Shown here piece after piece: positions 42,467-45,916 of a DNA stretch of 45,916 nt. The position numbers and the translations under genes were made by a program. This stretch comes from an uncultured Lewinella sp. GTDB lineage: Bacteria > Bacteroidota > Bacteroidia > Chitinophagales > Saprospiraceae. The notes below the pieces were generated by a model. That model was not told where the DNA came from and made no database searches. It saw nothing but the letters and a program-made list of their open reading frames with translations. Position 1 is the first letter of the stretch. The number at the start of each line of letters is the position of its first letter. Location of the stretch: contig CALMYQ010000123.1 in assembly GCA_937873655.1 (NCBI GenBank), positions 1-45,916 of the forward strand, read 5' to 3'.

Positions 42467-44043
42467 TGGAAGCAACCAATCAGGCGCCCGCCTACCCGAC
42501 GGGCGCCACGCGGGCCATTCTGGTGCTGACCGCGATCAGTTGCGCGTTGCTGGAACTGATCGACGTGACGGTGGTCAACGTGGCCTTGCGGGAGATCAGC
42601 GGCAATATCGGCGCCACCATCACGGAAATCGCCTGGGTGGTTACCGGGTACAGCATTGCCAACGTGATCATGATCCCGCTGTCGGCCATGTTGTCGGACT
42701 TACTGGGCCGTAAGGTTTATTTCACCGCTTCGGTCATCACGTTTACCTTTGCCTCCTTCATGTGCGGCATATCGAGCAACCTGTGGATGCTGGTATTCTG
42801 GCGGTTTGTCCAGGGGCTGGGCGGCGGCGGTTTGCTGTCGACGGCCCAGAGCATCATCATCGGGGCGTATCCGCCGGAGAAGATCGGTACGGCAACAGCC
42901 ATTTTCGGATTGGGGGTCATCCTCGGCCCGACTGTCGGCCCTTCCATCGGGGGGTATATCACGGACAACCTTTCCTGGCACTGGATCTTTTTTGTGAACC
43001 TGCCGATCGGCATCCTGGCCTCTATTTCGGCCTGGCGGTTTGTGCCCAACCTCGCGGGCCGGGTCAAACCCAGAAAGATCGACTGGCTGGGGATCGCGCT
43101 ATTGATCCTGACCATCGGACCGCTGCAATACGTGCTTGAAGAAGGCGGCAGCAAGGATTGGTTCGAGAGCGCCGAGATCACCTGGTTTTTCGCCTTGTCG
43201 GTGGCCAGCCTGATCGGGTTTATCTGGCGTGAACTGAGCATCGATTACCCGGCGGTCAACATCAAACTTTACCGGAATTACAACCTGGCGATGGGGAGTT
43301 TTTTCAACCTGGTGCTGGGGATGATCCTGTTCGGTTCGGTATTCATTTTTCCGGTATTCGTACAGGTTTCCCTGGGTTGGACGGCCACGCAAACCGGCGT
43401 ATTCATGATACCGGGGGCGTTGGCCACGGCGGTGGGCATGATGCTGATCGGTCGGTTTGCGCAGGGTAAAAACCCCAAGACCTTCATCATCGCGGGGATA
43501 TTCATGACCTTCTCGTTCCTGGTCATGCTGTCCTTTGCCTCACCGGATTCAAATGCGCGACATTTCTATTTTCCGTTCATCCTTCGGGGTGTCGGGATGG
43601 CTTTCATGATGATGCCCATTTTGACGCTGGCGCTGGGGGGCCTGCAGGGGAAAGACCTTGCGCAGGCGACGGGGTTGTCGAACATGATGCGGCAACTGGG
43701 CGGCGCCGTCGGCATTGCATTGATCAATATCTACCTCAACCACCTGAATGCCGAAGCGAGGGGCGCGCTGATGACCAACCTGACGGTTTTCAACGATACG
43801 ACTACCGAGCGGCTGAATATGATGAAACAGGCGTTCTATTCCGCCGGTTATTCCCTGAACGATGCGACGGACGTAGCTTACAAAATGCTGGATTACAGCC
43901 TGCTGAGGCAACAACAATTGGTGAGTTATGCACACGGGTTCCTGGGCGTCGGCCTGGCGGTGCTGATTTGTCTGCCGATCGTGTTCATGATCCGGTACAA
44001 GAAGCCGGCCAAAGGGCAGAAAGGGGGATTTGCGGCGCATTGA
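42466..44043 (+). CDS. emrB: DHA2-family MFS drug efflux pump, EmrB-like (525 aa)
   Basis: The 525-residue length and about 14 hydrophobic segments fit the DHA2 (14-TM) proton antiporters. Family motifs are visible: ELIDVTVVNVALREI (motif D1) in helix 1, SAMLSDLLGRKVYF (motif A) near residue 75, and GLGVILGPTVGPSIGGYI (motif C) near residue 150. It should export lipophilic drugs or other small molecules using the proton gradient, with the EmrA-like and TolC-like proteins encoded on either side. The substrate is not predictable. Confidence 0.94.
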   Translation: MEATNQAPAYPTGATRAILVLTAISCALLELIDVTVVNVALREISGNIGATITEIAWVVTGYSIANVIMIPLSAMLSDLLGRKVYFTASVITFTFASFMCGISSNLWMLVFWRFVQGLGGGGLLSTAQSIIIGAYPPEKIGTATAIFGLGVILGPTVGPSIGGYITDNLSWHWIFFVNLPIGILASISAWRFVPNLAGRVKPRKIDWLGIALLILTIGPLQYVLEEGGSKDWFESAEITWFFALSVASLIGFIWRELSIDYPAVNIKLYRNYNLAMGSFFNLVLGMILFGSVFIFPVFVQVSLGWTATQTGVFMIPGALATAVGMMLIGRFAQGKNPKTFIIAGIFMTFSFLVMLSFASPDSNARHFYFPFILRGVGMAFMMMPILTLALGGLQGKDLAQATGLSNMMRQLGGAVGIALINIYLNHLNAEARGALMTNLTVFNDTTTERLNMMKQAFYSAGYSLNDATDVAYKMLDYSLLRQQQLVSYAHGFLGVGLAVLICLPIVFMIRYKKPAKGQKGGFAAH

Positions 44044-44070
44044 GGATGTTGATTATTCCCTTCGGTCATG

Positions 44071-44094
44071 TAGGCTTCGACTGCGCTCAGCCTA
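44071..44094. repeat. Short palindromic intergenic repeat
   Basis: TAGGCT (44071-44076) pairs with AGCCTA (44089-44094) around TCGACTGCGCTC. Words like GGCTTCGACTGCGCTCAGCC are a familiar dispersed palindromic repeat in Bacteroidota genomes (recollection, not searched). It lies between emrB and the tolC-like gene and could fold in the mRNA to adjust their relative expression. Confidence 0.4.
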
Positions 44095-44151
44095 TCACTT
44101 CGTGCTTGTTGATTTGGGTTTCTTTTTTCAATCTAAAGCTAATTTTCAACC

Positions 44152-45471
44152 ATGAATAAATACAATTTCATCCTGGTTTTCCTTGCTTTCTCTGTTTTTC
44201 TGTCGGGCCAGGAAACAACTTTACGGCTTTCGCTGAAAGATGCGGTGGAAACGGGTGTAAAGAACCGGTACGACCTGCAGGCGGCCGATTACAACCTGGA
44301 TATAGCGAACAACGATATTTCAAGGGCTAAAAAGGAATGGCTGCCGGACGTTTCGGCTTCAGGTAATGTCCACATCAATACCCAATTGCAGAAATTGTTC
44401 ATTCCGGCCGGATTTGCGGGGTTGGAAGATCCGATGCTGGTCGGGTTGGGGGCTTACAATGTCAGCGTATTCGGCGTGGATGTTTCGCAACCGATCTACA
44501 ACAAGAATATCAAAACCGATATGGCCATCGCCCGGAACAACCTGGAGCTTGAGCGTGAAAAGAAAAGGGAAGTTGAAAACAATATCCGGGAGCGCATCGA
44601 ACAGAGTTATCTCAATGTACTGCTTCGCGACCTGCAATACCGGATCGCCCAAAATAACGAACAACGATACAAAGCATATTTTGAATTGGCAGAGACCAAA
44701 TTCCGGCAAGGGGCCCTGATCGAAAATGATTATCTGAAGGCCCGTCTTGACCTGGATAACGCCGCTGTGGAAACGCAGAAGGCCAGACAAAACTACGAGC
44801 TCTCTCTGACCAATTTGAAGTACCAGATCAACATCGCTCCGGAAACGGAACTGATATTGACGGACTCTCTGGAATCGATCGATCTGGCAACCGGAATGGT
44901 CCCTGTGCAAGCAGCGACCGCCAATCGGTCGGAAATCCGGCAGTTGAATATCATGGAAGAGGGCAACCGCCTGAAGGCGCTCCATGCGCGGCAAATGTCC
45001 CTCCCGACCTTGTCCGCGTTCGGCAATTTTTCAGAGCAGTTCACCTACAACGGCCTGAATTTTTTCCAGTCCGAATGGTGGTCCTCTTTCAGTTATGTCG
45101 GCGTACGCCTGCGGGTACCCATTACGGCCCGGACCCAAAACCGGCTTCTGGAGTCCGATTTTACCATCCGGACGGTGCAAACCGGCCTCAACCTGAAACA
45201 AAGGACAGCCGATATCAGCTATCAGATCCGAAATGCCGCAACCGAACTGGATAACGCCCGGCAAAACATGGAGACCACCCGAAACAATTACGAATTGTCG
45301 CAGACCATTTACAAGAACCAGCAAGTGCAATACGACCTGGGAGCGCTGCAATACAACCACCTGCTGGACACGGAAAAGGCGCTGAGCGCAGCCGAACAGA
45401 ATTATATCCAGGCGGTGTACCAGTTCCTGCTGGCGGAGATCGGATACCGGAAGGCGGCGGGGGTTTTTTAG
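44152..45471 (+). CDS. TolC-family outer-membrane efflux protein (439 aa)
   Basis: A signal peptide (FILVFLAFSVFLSGQ) precedes the typical TolC duplication. The first half is LRLSLKDAVETGVKNRYDLQ, WLPDVSASGNVHINTQ and long coiled helices (NNIRERIEQSYLNVLLRD). The second repeats LKARLDLDNA-type helices and a beta-strand region (WWSSFSYVGVRLRVPI) and ends EIGYRKAAGVF. It is expected to form the trimeric outer-membrane duct of the pump. A 108-bp gap containing a palindromic repeat separates it from emrB, so it may be read from the same transcript or its own weak promoter. Confidence 0.93.
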   Translation: MNKYNFILVFLAFSVFLSGQETTLRLSLKDAVETGVKNRYDLQAADYNLDIANNDISRAKKEWLPDVSASGNVHINTQLQKLFIPAGFAGLEDPMLVGLGAYNVSVFGVDVSQPIYNKNIKTDMAIARNNLELEREKKREVENNIRERIEQSYLNVLLRDLQYRIAQNNEQRYKAYFELAETKFRQGALIENDYLKARLDLDNAAVETQKARQNYELSLTNLKYQINIAPETELILTDSLESIDLATGMVPVQAATANRSEIRQLNIMEEGNRLKALHARQMSLPTLSAFGNFSEQFTYNGLNFFQSEWWSSFSYVGVRLRVPITARTQNRLLESDFTIRTVQTGLNLKQRTADISYQIRNAATELDNARQNMETTRNNYELSQTIYKNQQVQYDLGALQYNHLLDTEKALSAAEQNYIQAVYQFLLAEIGYRKAAGVF

Positions 45472-45916
45472 TAGTGGTCAGGCTCCGCCCGCCGTAGCTT
45501 CAGCGGAGGAGGGGGTCAGTGGTCAGTAGTCAGTTGTCAGTTGGCCGTTGGCCGTTGGCAGTTGGCAGTCAGGTAGTAAAGTCAACATGCTGCCTCTGCA
45601 ACGGACGCCCGGCCATGAAACAATGAAACAGTCCTCAGTTCGGCAGTTGTCAGTGGTCAGTGGTCAGTGGTCAGTGGTCAGTGGGGAAAAACGGCGATAG
45701 GTCGACTTTACCACAGCAGCGCGGGCCGTTGGGTCCGCCATGTCGGTAGCATTTAGGTTGAATTTTACGTTTCCGGCCTGTAGGGCCGGTATGTGATGGC
45801 GCAGGCCAGGCAATCCCGGTGCGACCGATTCCGAATCGCCGGGCAGCGGGCAGCGGGCAGCGGTCAGTGGTCAGTGGTCAGTGGGGAAAAACGGCGATAG
45901 GTCGACTTTACCACAG
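45472..45916. repeat. Repeat-rich intergenic DNA at the right window edge
   Basis: No gene is visible. The stretch holds runs of the 7-mer GGTCAGT and variants (GGCAGTT, GGCCGTT, GGCAGCG) at 45500-45560, 45645-45683 and 45840-45883. A 55-bp segment is duplicated exactly at 45662-45716 and 45862-45916, 200 bp apart. The flanking bases differ on the left (t versus c) and the window ends at the last base of the second copy. Degenerate copies of AGGTYGAMTTTAC also occur near 45700 and 45768, and inverted near 45575. Confidence 0.85.

Noticed and set aside
45500..45883. Heptamer arrays considered as a CRISPR array
   Set aside because: The units are 7 bp and contiguous, with no 25-40 bp repeats separated by unique spacers and no cas genes.

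Overview
The window looks like a chromosomal contig from a Bacteroidota bacterium, most likely of the Saprospiria (Saprospira/Lewinella/Haliscomenobacter-like). The reasons are type IX secretion (T9SS) signatures of both kinds (a type A 'YPNPA' tail and a gliding-associated type B tail), a PorP/SprF protein paired with a giant PKD protein, two TPR-CHAT proteases, Bacteroidota-style promoters (TTTG, about 20 nt, TAnnTTTG) and starts that mostly lack Shine-Dalgarno sequences. No rRNA, tRNA, CRISPR array, phage or intact transposase was seen. The right end stops exactly at the end of a 55-bp repeat, so it is probably an assembly edge.

Layout. 0.5-0.7 kb: a tiny lipoprotein. 0.7-2.2 kb (-): first of three paralogous ~500-aa helical proteins of unknown function (the others are at 16.1-17.5 and 24.4-25.9 kb, also on the minus strand). 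2.4-7.2 kb: a visibly AT-rich block of secreted proteins (PPC-like protein, outer-membrane barrel, transglutaminase-like protein, T9SS protein with five PPC repeats at exact 345-bp spacing). 7.7-15.5 kb: an ECF sigma factor and an overlapping membrane/TPR gene, convergent with two tandem TPR-CHAT caspase-like proteases. 17.8-23.9 kb: a PAS-LuxR regulator followed by six co-oriented envelope genes (GYF_2 membrane protein, 4-TM protein, two lipoproteins, YiiX-type cysteine hydrolase). 26.1-33.1 kb: PorP/SprF plus a 1946-aa PKD adhesin-like T9SS type B substrate. 33.1-34.2 kb (-): a frameshifted remnant resembling the C-terminal part of a caspase-family protein. 34.4-38.6 kb: a stand-alone LuxR HTH, an M48 protease, an astacin-vWA-TPR fusion and a small membrane protein. 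39.0-40.3 kb: a membrane metallophosphoesterase. 40.6-45.5 kb: tetR-emrA-emrB-tolC, a complete tripartite efflux locus. 45.5-45.9 kb: repeat-rich DNA.

How the parts may work together. A near-identical palindrome (consensus TATCCCTAATTTTAGGGACA) lies upstream of the secreted PPC gene, of the PorP/PKD pair and of the LuxR-HTH/protease operon. Two copies sit in divergent intergenic regions shared with the helical paralogs, which suggests a local regulon. In the efflux locus an 18-bp near-palindrome occurs once upstream of tetR and once upstream of emrA (17/18 identical), which predicts autoregulation plus repression of the pump. The sigma/TPR/CHAT block, the caspase-like remnant and the two-metalloprotease operon give the window an unusually proteolysis-rich signalling content.
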